DNA of 64,000 bases from Pseudonocardia oroxyli (GTDB lineage: Bacteria; Actinomycetota; Actinomycetes; Mycobacteriales; Pseudonocardiaceae). The stretch is taken from positions 124,001-188,000 of the forward strand of contig NZ_FNBE01000006.1 in assembly GCF_900102195.1 (NCBI RefSeq), given 5' to 3'. Every line of letters starts with the position of its first letter. The first letter of the stretch is position 1. Positions 25,047-34,191 of this stretch are shown here, in pieces. Both the position numbers and the translations under genes were made by a program. The notes under the pieces are model-generated. The model saw only the letters and a program-made list of their open reading frames with translations. It did not search any database and was not told where the DNA came from.

Positions 25047-25714
25047 CACGCCACCTCCCCGAACAGGCGCCGACAGTGCCGGGTGTGGATGCCGGGCGCG
25101 ATCCGGGGCAGCAGCACCCGGGCGGGCGGGGGCGCCTCGGCGAGCATCGCGCGCAGCACCGCGGGATCGCCCTCGGCCATCATCATCCCGAAGAACAGCG
25201 GCAGGGCCGGTTTCGGGATCGCCTGGAACCCGGCCTCCCCGAGCGCGGCCCACTCCGCCGCCGTGAGGTGGGCCGCGGCGAGCGGCAGGATCTCCCGCTC
25301 CTCCATCCGCAGGTGGTCCTTGAGCAGGGTGTAGAGCTCGGCGAGGTCGTCGACCAGCGCGAGGCCGGTGTGCCGGTCCGTCCAGGAGTCGAGCGCGACG
25401 CGGACGGCGGCGACCAGCTCCTCGATGCGGGCGTGCTGCTCCTCGCCCGTGTCGAGCGCCGCCGCGGGCACCCGGGCCCGCAGCAGCGGCAGGAGCAGCC
25501 GGTCCTCCCCCTCGTGGTGGTGGTCGAGGATGTCGAGCAGCAGGCGGACGTGGCGGACCACGCGGGCGCGCTGCCGGCGGGTCTCCGTCCGCACGACGGC
25601 GGTCGGGGCCATCCGGATCTCCCGGAGCAGGGCGGTGTGGACGACGACCATGTCGCGGGTGTCGACGGGCGCGGGGACCGCGGTCGGGGTGGGGTCGGGA
25701 CGGGTGGCGGGCAT
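25046..25714 (-). CDS. hemerythrin HHE domain protein
   Basis: A 222-residue protein. The four-helix bundle ligands are visible as VVVHTALLRE, LLDILDHHHEGEDRLLLPLL, EEQHARIEEL and LLKDHLRMEEREILPL, the HxxxE and HHE motifs that bind a diiron or other metal centre. The C-terminal third is an extension. Likely roles are O2, NO or iron sensing or storage; the exact role is unknown. The ATG at 25714 is chosen over an upstream ATG at 25768 because the latter precedes a non-conserved stretch. It is divergent from the SARP-type regulator 85 bp away. Confidence 0.85.
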   Translation of the reverse strand: MPATRPDPTPTAVPAPVDTRDMVVVHTALLREIRMAPTAVVRTETRRQRARVVRHVRLLLDILDHHHEGEDRLLLPLLRARVPAAALDTGEEQHARIEELVAAVRVALDSWTDRHTGLALVDDLAELYTLLKDHLRMEEREILPLAAAHLTAAEWAALGEAGFQAIPKPALPLFFGMMMAEGDPAVLRAMLAEAPPPARVLLPRIAPGIHTRHCRRLFGEVA

Positions 25715-25799
25715 CGGGCTGTTCCTCTCTCGGTGGTGTGCGCCCAGCCTCGGGGACGGCGTGTGCACGGCACTTGCACGGCCGTGTCACGCTGACCGG

Positions 25800-28700
25800 G
25801 TGGGGTTGACCGTCCGGGTGCTCGGCCCGGTGGAGATCGCAGGCGACGACGGCCCCCTGCCCGTGCGCCGCCTCCTCGAACGCGGTCTGCTCGTCCGGCT
25901 GGCGCTGGCGGGCGGGACCGGCGTGGCGGACGAGCGCCTGGCCGCGGACCTGTGGGAGGGCGAGCACTCCGGGGTCGCGCGGCTGCGCGTCGTCGTCTCC
26001 CGCCTGCGGCGCAGCCTCGGCGGCTCGGCGGACGCCGTCGTGCGCGTTCCGGGCGGCTACCGGCTCGACGCGGACGTCGTCGACCTGCGGGCCGCCGAGG
26101 CCGCCGCAGCCCGGGTGCGGGCCGATCCGGAGGCCGCGCGGGACGCGGCCGCGGAGTCGCTCGCCGCCTGGCGCGGCGACGCCCTCTCGGACCTGCGGTC
26201 GCTTCCCTTCGCCCGTCGCGAGGGCGAGCGGCTGGACGCCTGGCGGGCGGAGCTGACGGCGGCGCGCCTGCGGGCGGACCTCGACCTGGGGGCGGGCCCC
26301 GGGATCGTCACGGAGCTGGCCCGGCTCGCGGCGGAGGCCCCGCTGGACGAGGCGGTGCGCGGGATGCTGGCCACCGCCCTCTACCGCGCCGGGCGGCAGG
26401 CGGACGCCCTCGCGGAGCTCGCCGCGCTGCGCCGCGACCTCGCGCGCGAGCTGGGGGTGGACCCGACCGCCGAGACGGCCGAGCTGGAGGTGCGCCTGCT
26501 GCGCCAGGACCCGGCGCTGCGGCCGATCTCGCGCGCGGTGGAGCGGGGGGCGGGCGTCGAGGTCCGGTCGGGCGGGATGGTCGGCCGGGAGCCCGAGCTG
26601 CGGGTGCTGGCCGACCGCCTGGACGCCGCGCGCTCCGGGGAGGTCGGTGTCGTGCTCGTGGAGGGTCCGCCGGGGATCGGGCGGACCCGGCTGCTGGAGG
26701 CGCTCGGCGAGCTCGCCGCCGCGCGCGGGTTCGCGGTGCGGTGGGGCCGCGCGACCGAGGGTGCCCCCGCGTTCTGGCCGTGGCGCCAGGCGTTGCGCCA
26801 CGACGCCGGTCCGCTCGCCCCGTCCGAGGTCCCCGTGCCGACGGCGGCGCCCGACGACCGGTTCGGGCTGTTCGAGACGGTCGTCGCGCACCTGGAGGGG
26901 GTGGCGGGAGACGGGCTCGTCCTGCTGCTGGACGACCTGCACCGGGCGGACGTCGGCTCCGTGCTCCTGCTGGCCCACCTCGCGGGCGGCGCGGGCCGGG
27001 CCCCACTGCTGGTCGCCGCCGGCCTGCGCCCCGACGGGCTCGATCCCGACCGCGCTCAGGCCCGCACCGAGCTGCTGCGCAGGCCGCGGACCACCCGGAT
27101 CGGGCTGGGCGGACTCAGCCCGGACGCCGTCGGCGCGCTGCTCGCGCTCGTCCGCGGCGAACCCGGCGATCCCGAGGTCGCGGCGAGCGTGGCGGCGCGG
27201 ACCGGCGGCAACCCGCTGTTCGTCCGGGAGCTCGCCGCCGCGGCGACCGTCCCACCCACCGCCGCACCCGCCGCGCTGCCCACCGCGATCCGGGACGCGG
27301 TCCGCACCCGGCTCGACGCGCTGGGCCCGCGCGGCGCGTCGGTCCTGGCGGCGGCGGCCGTGCTCGGCGAGGAGGTCGACGCCGAGCTGGTCGCGGACGT
27401 CCTCGCCCAGCCGGTCGAGGACGTGCTCGACCGGCTCGACGAGGCCGTCGCCGCGGGCCTGCTGGGCGACTCCGACGGGGTGCGCTTCGCCCAGGAGATC
27501 GTCCGGGAGGCCGTGGCCTCGGACGTCGGGTCCGGGGCGCGGGCCCGCCTGCACCTGCGGGCGGCGGAACACCTCGAGCGGACCGGGACCCGGGTCCCGG
27601 AGATCGCCCACCACCGGCTCGCGGCGGTGCCGCTCGGCGACCGCGCCCGGGCCGTCCGGGCCGCCGTCGCCGCCGCCGAGCTGGCCGTGCGGCAGTTCGC
27701 GTTCGAGGACGCGGTCCGGCTCTACGACCGGGCGGTCGGGACGGGCGCCGCGCTCGACACGGCCACCCGGGCCGAGCTGCTGCTGGGTCGGGCGCACGCC
27801 CAGCACCTGGATCACGACGTGGCGGGGGCGATGCGCAGCGGTGCGGAGGCCGGTGCCCTCGCCGAGCAGCTCGCCGACCCCGTCCTCCTCGCCCGGGCCG
27901 CCATCCTCCTGCCGGACGTCGCGGACGCGAACTGGCTGACGACGTCGAGCCGGTGGTGTCGCGCGGCGCTCGGGACGCTCCCCGGCGAGGACGGCGCGCT
28001 GCGCGCGCGGCTGCTCGCCCAGCTCGCCGTCGCCTCCGTGTGGGCCGACGACCGGGTCGGCCCCGATCCCGTCGACGTCGTGGGGTCGACGGCGCTGGCG
28101 ATGGCCGAGCGGGTCGGGGACACCCCGGCGCTGCTGACCGCGCTGCGCGCCCGCCAGCTCGCCCGGTCCGGGCCCGACGGCAACCACGACCGGCTCGCGG
28201 TCGCGGACCGGATGCTGGCGCTCACCCGCGAGGTCGGCGACCCTGCCGAGCTCTGGGGGAGGCTGTGGAGGTTCGACGCGCTCGTCCAGCTGGGGCGGGT
28301 CGACGAGGCCGAGGAGGAGCTCGACCGGCTGGAGCCGGTCGTCGCGCGGCTGCGCCGCCCGCTGGCGCGCTGGCACCTCGTCCGGAACCGGGGGTTGCTG
28401 CTGGCCGCACGCGGTCGGTTCCCCGAGGCGCGGGCGGCCGCCGACGAGGCGGTGCGGGTGGCGGCGCGAGGGAACCACCGCGCCGCCGAGTACCCCGCGC
28501 ACACGCTGCGGCTCAGCATCGCGCTCCTGACGGGGGACCCGGTCGACCCGGCGGTCTTCGAGGTCGAGCGGTACCAGCCGCCGCCGCGGCTGCTCAGCAT
28601 GATGGCCGCCGAGTGGCACGCCGCCCACGGCGACCTCGACGAGGCCCGGCGCCTGCACGCCCGGCTGCCGCGGCCCGAGACGGTCCCGCTCAAGCCGTTC

Positions 28701-29069
28701 ATGGTCCTGCCGTTCCACGCGAGCGGCGGCGCACTGGCCGCGGCGGTGGGGGACGCCCAGGGCATCGACCACGCCTACGCCCAGCTGCTGCCGTACGGCG
28801 ACCTGCACGTCACGGCGGGCGCGGGCGCGGGCCTGACCGGCGGGTCGGTGCGGCTGGTCCTCGGCACCCTCGCCGCGGCGCAGGGGCGCACGGACGTCGC
28901 GGTCGACCACCTGCGCGCGGCCGTCGCGGTGAACGAGGCCGCGGGGCTGCGCCCCTGGGCGGTCCGCGCCCGGATCGCGCTGGCCCGGCAGCTGGGGGAC
29001 GCGGATGCCGCTGCGACCGCGGCCGCGGAGGCCACCGCGCTGGGCATGCCGACCGGCCTCCGGCACTGA
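25800..29069 (+). CDS. SARP/BTAD-type ATPase regulator with TPR region
   Basis: A 1089-residue regulator. The N-terminus is an OmpR-like winged helix (VRVLGPVEIAGDDGPLPVRR, RLRVVVSRLRRSLGG, VRVPGGYRLD) followed by a BTAD domain (about 96-240). A STAND-like ATPase follows from VGREPEL (residue 261) with GPPGIGRT at 289-296, where the Walker A Lys is Arg295, and Walker B LVLLLDDLHRAD. A long TPR-like region ends the protein; there is no C-terminal LuxR domain. SARP proteins usually activate secondary-metabolite genes, but no such cluster is visible here. The start is GTG at 25800. Its ATPase-TPR part is paralogous to the LAL regulator at 14.5 kb. Confidence 0.88.
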   Translation: MGLTVRVLGPVEIAGDDGPLPVRRLLERGLLVRLALAGGTGVADERLAADLWEGEHSGVARLRVVVSRLRRSLGGSADAVVRVPGGYRLDADVVDLRAAEAAAARVRADPEAARDAAAESLAAWRGDALSDLRSLPFARREGERLDAWRAELTAARLRADLDLGAGPGIVTELARLAAEAPLDEAVRGMLATALYRAGRQADALAELAALRRDLARELGVDPTAETAELEVRLLRQDPALRPISRAVERGAGVEVRSGGMVGREPELRVLADRLDAARSGEVGVVLVEGPPGIGRTRLLEALGELAAARGFAVRWGRATEGAPAFWPWRQALRHDAGPLAPSEVPVPTAAPDDRFGLFETVVAHLEGVAGDGLVLLLDDLHRADVGSVLLLAHLAGGAGRAPLLVAAGLRPDGLDPDRAQARTELLRRPRTTRIGLGGLSPDAVGALLALVRGEPGDPEVAASVAARTGGNPLFVRELAAAATVPPTAAPAALPTAIRDAVRTRLDALGPRGASVLAAAAVLGEEVDAELVADVLAQPVEDVLDRLDEAVAAGLLGDSDGVRFAQEIVREAVASDVGSGARARLHLRAAEHLERTGTRVPEIAHHRLAAVPLGDRARAVRAAVAAAELAVRQFAFEDAVRLYDRAVGTGAALDTATRAELLLGRAHAQHLDHDVAGAMRSGAEAGALAEQLADPVLLARAAILLPDVADANWLTTSSRWCRAALGTLPGEDGALRARLLAQLAVASVWADDRVGPDPVDVVGSTALAMAERVGDTPALLTALRARQLARSGPDGNHDRLAVADRMLALTREVGDPAELWGRLWRFDALVQLGRVDEAEEELDRLEPVVARLRRPLARWHLVRNRGLLLAARGRFPEARAAADEAVRVAARGNHRAAEYPAHTLRLSIALLTGDPVDPAVFEVERYQPPPRLLSMMAAEWHAAHGDLDEARRLHARLPRPETVPLKPFMVLPFHASGGALAAAVGDAQGIDHAYAQLLPYGDLHVTAGAGAGLTGGSVRLVLGTLAAAQGRTDVAVDHLRAAVAVNEAAGLRPWAVRARIALARQLGDADAAATAAAEATALGMPTGLRH

Positions 29070-29120
29070 CGCTCGGGACGCCCAAGCACCGCTGAGCGAC
29101 GCTTGGGCGTCCCAAGCGTC
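29068..29120. terminator. 20-bp hairpin between convergent genes
   Basis: Arms 29068-29087 (gacgctcgggacgcccaagc) and 29101-29120 pair at 19 of 20 positions, the exception being a G-U pair in RNA, around a 13-nt loop. The left arm overlaps the regulator stop codon. Repeats of gcccgagcgtcacgg-like sequence follow up to 29170. Confidence 0.8.
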
Positions 29121-29176
29121 AGCTCAGCGCGTCACGGGCCCGAGCGTCACGGGCCCCGAGCGGCACGGCCCGAGCC

Positions 29177-31168
29177 TCACCCCAGCCCGTGCACCTCGCG
29201 GACGAGCGTGACGATCTCGTCCATCATCTCGGTGAGCTGGTAGTCCTTCGGCGTGAAGACCGCGGCGACGCCCTTCTCCTTGAGCGCCTTCGCGTCCTCG
29301 GCGGGGATGATCCCGCCGACGATCACCGGGACGTCGTCCGCACCCTGGGCGCGCAGCCCGTCGACCACCGCGGGGACGACCTCGAGGTGCGAGCCGGACA
29401 GGATCGACAGCCCCACGACGTGCACGCCCTCCTGCACCGCCGCCGCCACGATCTGCGCGGGGGTGAGCCGGATGCCCTGGTACACGACCTCGAACCCGAC
29501 GTCCCGGGCCCGCACGGCGACCTGTTCGGCACCGTTGGAGTGCCCGTCGAGGCCGGGCTTGCCGACCAGCATCCGCAGGCGCGTGCCGAGCTCCTCGCCC
29601 GTCGCGCGGACCCGCTCCCGCACCTCCGCGATCTCCACCGCGGCCTCCCCGCCTGCGACCGCCGCCGACACCCCGGTCGGCGCCCGGAACTCCCCGAACA
29701 CCGCGCGCAGCGCCCCGGCCCACTCCCCCGTCGTCACGCCCGCCTTGGCGCAGTCGACGGAGACCTGCATGAGGTTCTCGTCCGTCTTGGCGGCGTCCTG
29801 CAGCCGCCGCAGGGCCTCGTCCACCGCGGACTGGTCGCGGGCGGCCCGCCACTCGCGGATCGCCGCGACGGCCGCGGCCTCCGTGGCCGGGTCGACGGTC
29901 TCGATCGCCGCCGCGTCGCCCTGCAGCGGGCTCGGCTCGGTGGTCTGGAACCTGTTGACGCCGACGACGACGTCGTCCCCGGACTCGATCCGCCTGCGGC
30001 GCTCGGCCAGCGCGGTGACCAGCTCGCCCTTCATGTAGCCGTTCTCGACGGCCGCGACCGCGCCGCCCATCTCCTGCACCCGGTCGATCTCGGCCTGGGC
30101 GGCCTCGACGAGCTCGGTCACCTTGGCCTCGATCACGACCGAGCCCTCGAAGATGTCCTCGTACTCGAGCAGGTCGGTCTCGTAGGCGAGCACCTGCTGC
30201 ATGCGCAGCGCCCACTGCTGGTCCCAGGGCCGCGGCAGGCCGAGCGCCTCGTTCCACGCGGGCAGCTGGATCGCGCGGGCGCGGGCGTCCTTGGACAGGG
30301 TGACGGCGAGCATCTCCAGCACGATGCGCTGGACGTTGTTCTCCGGCTGGGCCTCGGTGAGCCCCAGCGAGTTGACCTGGACCCCGTAGCGCATGCGGCG
30401 CTGCTTGGGGTTCTCGACGCCGTAGCGCTCCAGGGTGATCCGGTCCCACATGCGCGCCAGGGCGCGGAGCTTGCACATCTCCTCGACGAACCGCAGCCCG
30501 GCGTTGACGAAGAACGAGATCCGGCCGACGACGTCCCCGAACCGCTCCGGCGGCACCTGGCCGGAGTCGCGCACCGAGTCCAGCACCGCGATCGCGGTGG
30601 ACAGCGCGTACGCGAGCTCCTGGGCGGGGGTGGCCCCGGCCTCCTGCAGGTGGTAGCTGCAGATGTTGATCGGGTTCCACTTGGGGATCTCGGTGACCGA
30701 CCAGGCCACCATGTCGGTGATCAGGCGCAGGCTCGGGGCCGGCGGGAAGACGTAGGTCCCGCGGGAGAGGTACTCCTTGATGATGTCGTTCTGGGTGGTG
30801 CCGGCGAGCGTCGCCCGGTCCGCGCCCTGCTCCTCCGCGACCGCCACGTACAGGGCGAGCAGCCACATCGCGGGCGCGTTGATCGTCATCGAGGTGTTGG
30901 CCTCGGCGATCGGGATGCCGTCGAACAGCGTGCGCATGTCGCCGATGTGGCTGACCGGCACGCCGACCTTGCCGACCTCACCCTTGGCCAGCTCGTCGTC
31001 CGGGTCGTAGCCGGTCTGGGTGGGCAGGTCGAAGGCCACCGAGAGGCCCGTCTGGCCCTTCTCGAGGTTGCGCCGGTACAGCGCGTTCGACTTCTCGGCG
31101 GACGAGTGGCCCGCGTAGGTCCTGATCACCCACGGGCGGTCGCGCTCACGATCGGTCGGGTACGGCAC
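29177..31168 (-). CDS. meaA: ethylmalonyl-CoA mutase (protein MeaA)
   Basis: A 663-residue coenzyme-B12-dependent mutase carrying both catalytic and cobalamin domains in one chain. The TIM barrel has VIRTYAGHSSAEKSN, GLSVAFDLPTQTGYD and INAPAMWLLALYVA; the B12 domain has the DxHxxG motif at D541/H543 (GLDGHSNG), LSILSGSH and VGGIIPAED. This layout and length match MeaA/Ecm rather than the roughly 730-residue methylmalonyl-CoA mutase large subunit. It converts (2R)-ethylmalonyl-CoA to methylsuccinyl-CoA, following Ccr and the epimerase. The GTG at 31168 has GGAGG about 6 nt upstream. It needs adenosylcobalamin (PduO at 33.6 kb) and probably MeaB. Confidence 0.93.
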   Translation of the reverse strand: MPYPTDRERDRPWVIRTYAGHSSAEKSNALYRRNLEKGQTGLSVAFDLPTQTGYDPDDELAKGEVGKVGVPVSHIGDMRTLFDGIPIAEANTSMTINAPAMWLLALYVAVAEEQGADRATLAGTTQNDIIKEYLSRGTYVFPPAPSLRLITDMVAWSVTEIPKWNPINICSYHLQEAGATPAQELAYALSTAIAVLDSVRDSGQVPPERFGDVVGRISFFVNAGLRFVEEMCKLRALARMWDRITLERYGVENPKQRRMRYGVQVNSLGLTEAQPENNVQRIVLEMLAVTLSKDARARAIQLPAWNEALGLPRPWDQQWALRMQQVLAYETDLLEYEDIFEGSVVIEAKVTELVEAAQAEIDRVQEMGGAVAAVENGYMKGELVTALAERRRRIESGDDVVVGVNRFQTTEPSPLQGDAAAIETVDPATEAAAVAAIREWRAARDQSAVDEALRRLQDAAKTDENLMQVSVDCAKAGVTTGEWAGALRAVFGEFRAPTGVSAAVAGGEAAVEIAEVRERVRATGEELGTRLRMLVGKPGLDGHSNGAEQVAVRARDVGFEVVYQGIRLTPAQIVAAAVQEGVHVVGLSILSGSHLEVVPAVVDGLRAQGADDVPVIVGGIIPAEDAKALKEKGVAAVFTPKDYQLTEMMDEIVTLVREVHGLG

Positions 31169-31311
31169 CGGACACCTCCACGTCGAAGAACAGCCCCGGA
31201 GGCGAAGCTTGCGGAGCCGACCATCGAGCAGAGCGTACTGGCCGGTAGCGCCCGCCACACCTGCCGTGTGAGATAGTACGCGCCCTGCCCGGCAAACCGA
31301 TCAGGCCTCCG

Positions 31312-32187
31312 TCAGACCCGGTGGTACCGGGCGTCGAAGAAACAGAAGATCCCGTACGCCGCGATGCCCAGGGCCACGACGGTCAGGATGACCACCCCGA
31401 AGGGCTGCGCCGCGAGCGTCCTCAGCGCGGAGTCCATGCCGTTGGCCTCGTTCGGGTCGAAGCGCACCGCCGCGGAGACGATCAGCACCCCCAGCACCCC
31501 GATCGCCACGCCCTTCGCGACGAAGCCGACCTGGCCGAGGCGCTCGTCGAGCATCCGGGCCCGCCGGTCCGCCCCACCGAGGTCCTGGTCCTCGGTGAAC
31601 TTCTTCTTCGCACCGTGCCAGGCCATGACCCCGGCGCCGATCACCACGCCGACGCCGACGATCCCGACGATGACCTGACCGCCCGGCAGGCCGAGCACAC
31701 CCGCGGTGGCCTGCCCCCCGCCGCCGCCCTGCGCGCCGCCGTGGACCGCCGCGGAGGCGGTCAGCACGGCGAGACCGGCGTAGACCACGGCCTGCCCGGC
31801 GCTGGTCAGGCGCTTGACCAGCTTCTTCTTCTCGTCGTCGACGTAGCCGAACCCCCAGATCGCGGAGGTGATCCGCCACAGCACCACGCACACGAACCCG
31901 ATGAAGAGCACCCACAACAGGACGCGGCCGAAGGGCTGCTGCGCGATGGTCGACACCGCGCCGCTCTGGTCCGCCTGCCCACCGCCGCCGAACGCCACCT
32001 GCAGCGCCAGCCAGGCGATCAGCAGGTGCAGCACCCCGTTCGCGGCGATCCCGACCCGGGCGCCCTTGCGGACGGGCTCGCTGCGCCCGGCGCGCCGAGC
32101 GCTCCCGCCGCTCGGAGCGGCGTCCCGGACAGAGCGTGCGGCGCTGCGAGCCCGGTCGCCCAGGCTGCCCGACGTCGATGTGGACAT
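31312..32187 (-). CDS. DUF1206 integral membrane protein
   Basis: A 291-residue protein with three DUF1206 units, each a pair of membrane helices separated by a soluble loop (VGIAANGVLHLLIAWLALQV, AGQAVVYAGLAVLTASAAV, GFVAKGVAIGVLGVLIVSAA), giving about six spans. Basic cytosolic loops contain YVDDEKKKLVKRL and GAKKKFTEDQ. The N-terminus is Ser/Ala/Arg-rich. The function is unknown; the family is common in actinobacteria. It stands alone between meaA and murA on the same strand. Confidence 0.85.
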   Translation of the reverse strand: MSTSTSGSLGDRARSAARSVRDAAPSGGSARRAGRSEPVRKGARVGIAANGVLHLLIAWLALQVAFGGGGQADQSGAVSTIAQQPFGRVLLWVLFIGFVCVVLWRITSAIWGFGYVDDEKKKLVKRLTSAGQAVVYAGLAVLTASAAVHGGAQGGGGGQATAGVLGLPGGQVIVGIVGVGVVIGAGVMAWHGAKKKFTEDQDLGGADRRARMLDERLGQVGFVAKGVAIGVLGVLIVSAAVRFDPNEANGMDSALRTLAAQPFGVVILTVVALGIAAYGIFCFFDARYHRV

Positions 32188-32303
32188 GGTTCCTCCGTAG
32201 CCGGTCGGCCCCCCGACCCGGGAGAGGTATGCCCCTTATCGGCGCCCTCGAACCCTCCGTCGTCACCCTGCGTCCGCGCGCCGATCACACGATCGGGGCA
32301 CCC

Positions 32304-33575
32304 CTACCGGGCGGGGTCGGCCGCCACGCGCTCGATGTCCGCGCCCAGGCCACGCAGGTTCTCGACGAAGCGGGGGTAGCCGCGGTCGATGTGGTCGACG
32401 TCCCAGACCTCGGTGGTGCCCTCGGCGCAGAGTCCGGCCAGCACCAGGCCCGCACCGGCGCGGATGTCGCTGGCCCAGACCGGGGCGCTGGAGAGCCGCT
32501 CCACCCCCCGGACGACGGCGTGGTGGCCGTCGGTGCGGGCGTCCGCACCCAGGCGGACCATCTCGTCGACGAAGCGGAACCGCGCCTCGAAGACGTTCTC
32601 CGTGATCATCGAGGTGCCCTCGGCGACTGCGGTCAGCGCGATCGCCATCGGCTGCAGGTCCGTGGCGAACCCGGGGTAGGGCAGCGTCACGAAGTCGACG
32701 GCCTGGGGACGCCGCCCGCCCATCGCCACCGAGAACTCCTGCTCGCCGACCGTCGTCTCGGCGCCCGCGCTGCGCAGTTTGTCCAGCACCAGGTCGATGT
32801 GGTGCGGGTCCACGCCCCGCACGGTGACCTCGCCGCGGGTCATGCAGGCGGCGAAGGCCCAGGTCGCCCCGACGATCCGGTCCCCGATGACGCGGTGCTC
32901 GGTGGGCTGCAGCGAGGACACGCCGTGCACGGTCAGCGTGGACGAGCCCACGCCCTCGAGCCGGGCGCCCATCTGCTGGAGCATCACGCACAGGTCCACG
33001 ATCTCGGGCTCGCGGGCGGCGTTGTCGATCACCGTGGTGCCCGTGGCGAGCACCGCCGCCATCAGGATGTTCTCGGTGGCGCCCACGCTGGGGAAGTCCA
33101 GCCAGATCTGGGCGCCGTGCAGGTCGTCCGCCTGCGCGACGACGCGGCCGTGCTCGATCTCGGTGGTCGCGCCCAGCTTGCGCAGGCCGTTGGCGTGCAT
33201 GTCCAGCGGGCGCGAGCCGATGGCGTCCCCGCCGGGCAGCGGGACGATGGCCTTGCGGCAGCGCGCGACGAGCGGGCCGAGCACACAGACCGAGGCCCGC
33301 AGCTTGGACACCGGCCGGTAGTCGGCCTGGCTGCCCGGCTCGGCGGGCACGTCGATCGTCACCGTGCCGCCGTCGATCGCGACCGTGCAGCCGAGGCTGC
33401 GCAGGACGTCCGCCATCAGCGGCACGTCCAGGATCTCCGGGCAGTTCGTGAGGGTGGTCGTGCCCTCGGCCAGCAGCGCCGCCGCCATCAGCTTCAGCAC
33501 GCTGTTCTTCGCCCCGACGACGTCGACGACGCCCGAGAGCCGGGCCCCGCCCCGCACCGCGAAATGCTCCGTCAC
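32304..33575 (-). CDS. murA: UDP-N-acetylglucosamine 1-carboxyvinyltransferase, Asp-type
   Basis: A 423-residue EPSP-synthase-fold enzyme that transfers enolpyruvate from PEP to UDP-GlcNAc in the first committed step of peptidoglycan synthesis. It begins [20 protein letters not shown] with GAKNSVLK. The catalytic loop reads [13 protein letters not shown]: residue 117 is Asp where most bacteria have Cys. Mycobacterial MurA has the same Asp117, which makes it insensitive to fosfomycin, so intrinsic fosfomycin resistance is predicted. The GTG start at 33575 lies 25 nt after the pduO stop; pduO, murA and DUF2550 are probably one transcript. Confidence 0.96.
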   Translation of the reverse strand: MTEHFAVRGGARLSGVVDVVGAKNSVLKLMAAALLAEGTTTLTNCPEILDVPLMADVLRSLGCTVAIDGGTVTIDVPAEPGSQADYRPVSKLRASVCVLGPLVARCRKAIVPLPGGDAIGSRPLDMHANGLRKLGATTEIEHGRVVAQADDLHGAQIWLDFPSVGATENILMAAVLATGTTVIDNAAREPEIVDLCVMLQQMGARLEGVGSSTLTVHGVSSLQPTEHRVIGDRIVGATWAFAACMTRGEVTVRGVDPHHIDLVLDKLRSAGAETTVGEQEFSVAMGGRRPQAVDFVTLPYPGFATDLQPMAIALTAVAEGTSMITENVFEARFRFVDEMVRLGADARTDGHHAVVRGVERLSSAPVWASDIRAGAGLVLAGLCAEGTTEVWDVDHIDRGYPRFVENLRGLGADIERVAADPAR

Positions 33576-33600
33576 GAACAGCGACGGTAGCGGTTCGGAC

Positions 33601-34182
33601 TCAGCGCCCCGACTCGGGGCCGCCCGGCTGCCACAGCACGTCACCGTCCGGATTCGCACAGCGACCGAGGATGAAGAGCAGGTCAGAGAGCCGGTTGAGG
33701 TACTTGGCGGTGAGCGGGTTGGTCCGTTCGGCGTCCTGCTCCAGGAGCGCCCAGACGCTGCGTTCCGCCCGACGGGCCACTGTGCGCGCCACGTGGAGAT
33801 ACGCCGCGCCGGGCGTGCCACCGGGGAGGATGAACGACGAGAGCTTCGGCAGGCCCTCGTTGAACTCGTCGCACCAGCCCTCGAGCCGGGTGATGTAGCG
33901 CTCCTCGACCCGCAGCGGCGGGTACTCCGGGTCCGGGACGATCGGCGCACACAGGTCCGCGCCGACGTCGAACAGGTCGTTCTGCACCTGCCGCAGCGGC
34001 ACCAGCAGCCGCTCGTCCAGCTGCCCGACGGTCACCGCCACCCCGACGGCGGCGTTGCACTCGTCCGTGTCGGCGTACGCCGCGAGCCGCACATCGGTCT
34101 TCGACACCCGCGAGAAGTCCCCGAGCGCGGTCGTCCCGGAGTCCCCGGTCTTGGTGTAGATCCTGGTGAGGTGCACGGCCAT
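33601..34182 (-). CDS. pduO: ATP:cob(I)alamin adenosyltransferase, PduO type
   Basis: A 193-residue trimeric-type adenosyltransferase. Recognisable blocks are [20 protein letters not shown] (ATP-binding N-terminus), [41 protein letters not shown] and the C-terminal [14 protein letters not shown]. It makes adenosylcobalamin, the cofactor of the MeaA-type mutase in this window. In actinobacteria it commonly sits between DUF2550/atpC and murA, as here, so the location is ancestral rather than evidence of a B12 cluster. Confidence 0.95.
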   Translation of the reverse strand: MAVHLTRIYTKTGDSGTTALGDFSRVSKTDVRLAAYADTDECNAAVGVAVTVGQLDERLLVPLRQVQNDLFDVGADLCAPIVPDPEYPPLRVEERYITRLEGWCDEFNEGLPKLSSFILPGGTPGAAYLHVARTVARRAERSVWALLEQDAERTNPLTAKYLNRLSDLLFILGRCANPDGDVLWQPGGPESGR

Positions 34183-34191
34183 GAGCCGAGC

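Noticed and set aside
24909..29066. A 1385-codon minus-strand frame opposite the SARP regulator
   Set aside because: Only its last 45 codons are considered possibly real; the rest is antisense shadow.
29177..31168. Methylmalonyl-CoA mutase large subunit
   Set aside because: Length, the single-chain layout and N-terminal sequence fit the MeaA/ethylmalonyl-CoA mutase group better; no small subunit gene is adjacent.
33601..34182. Cobalamin riboswitch for pduO or meaA
   Set aside because: pduO starts 9 nt after the DUF2550 gene, and the region upstream of meaA shows no B12-box-like sequence.
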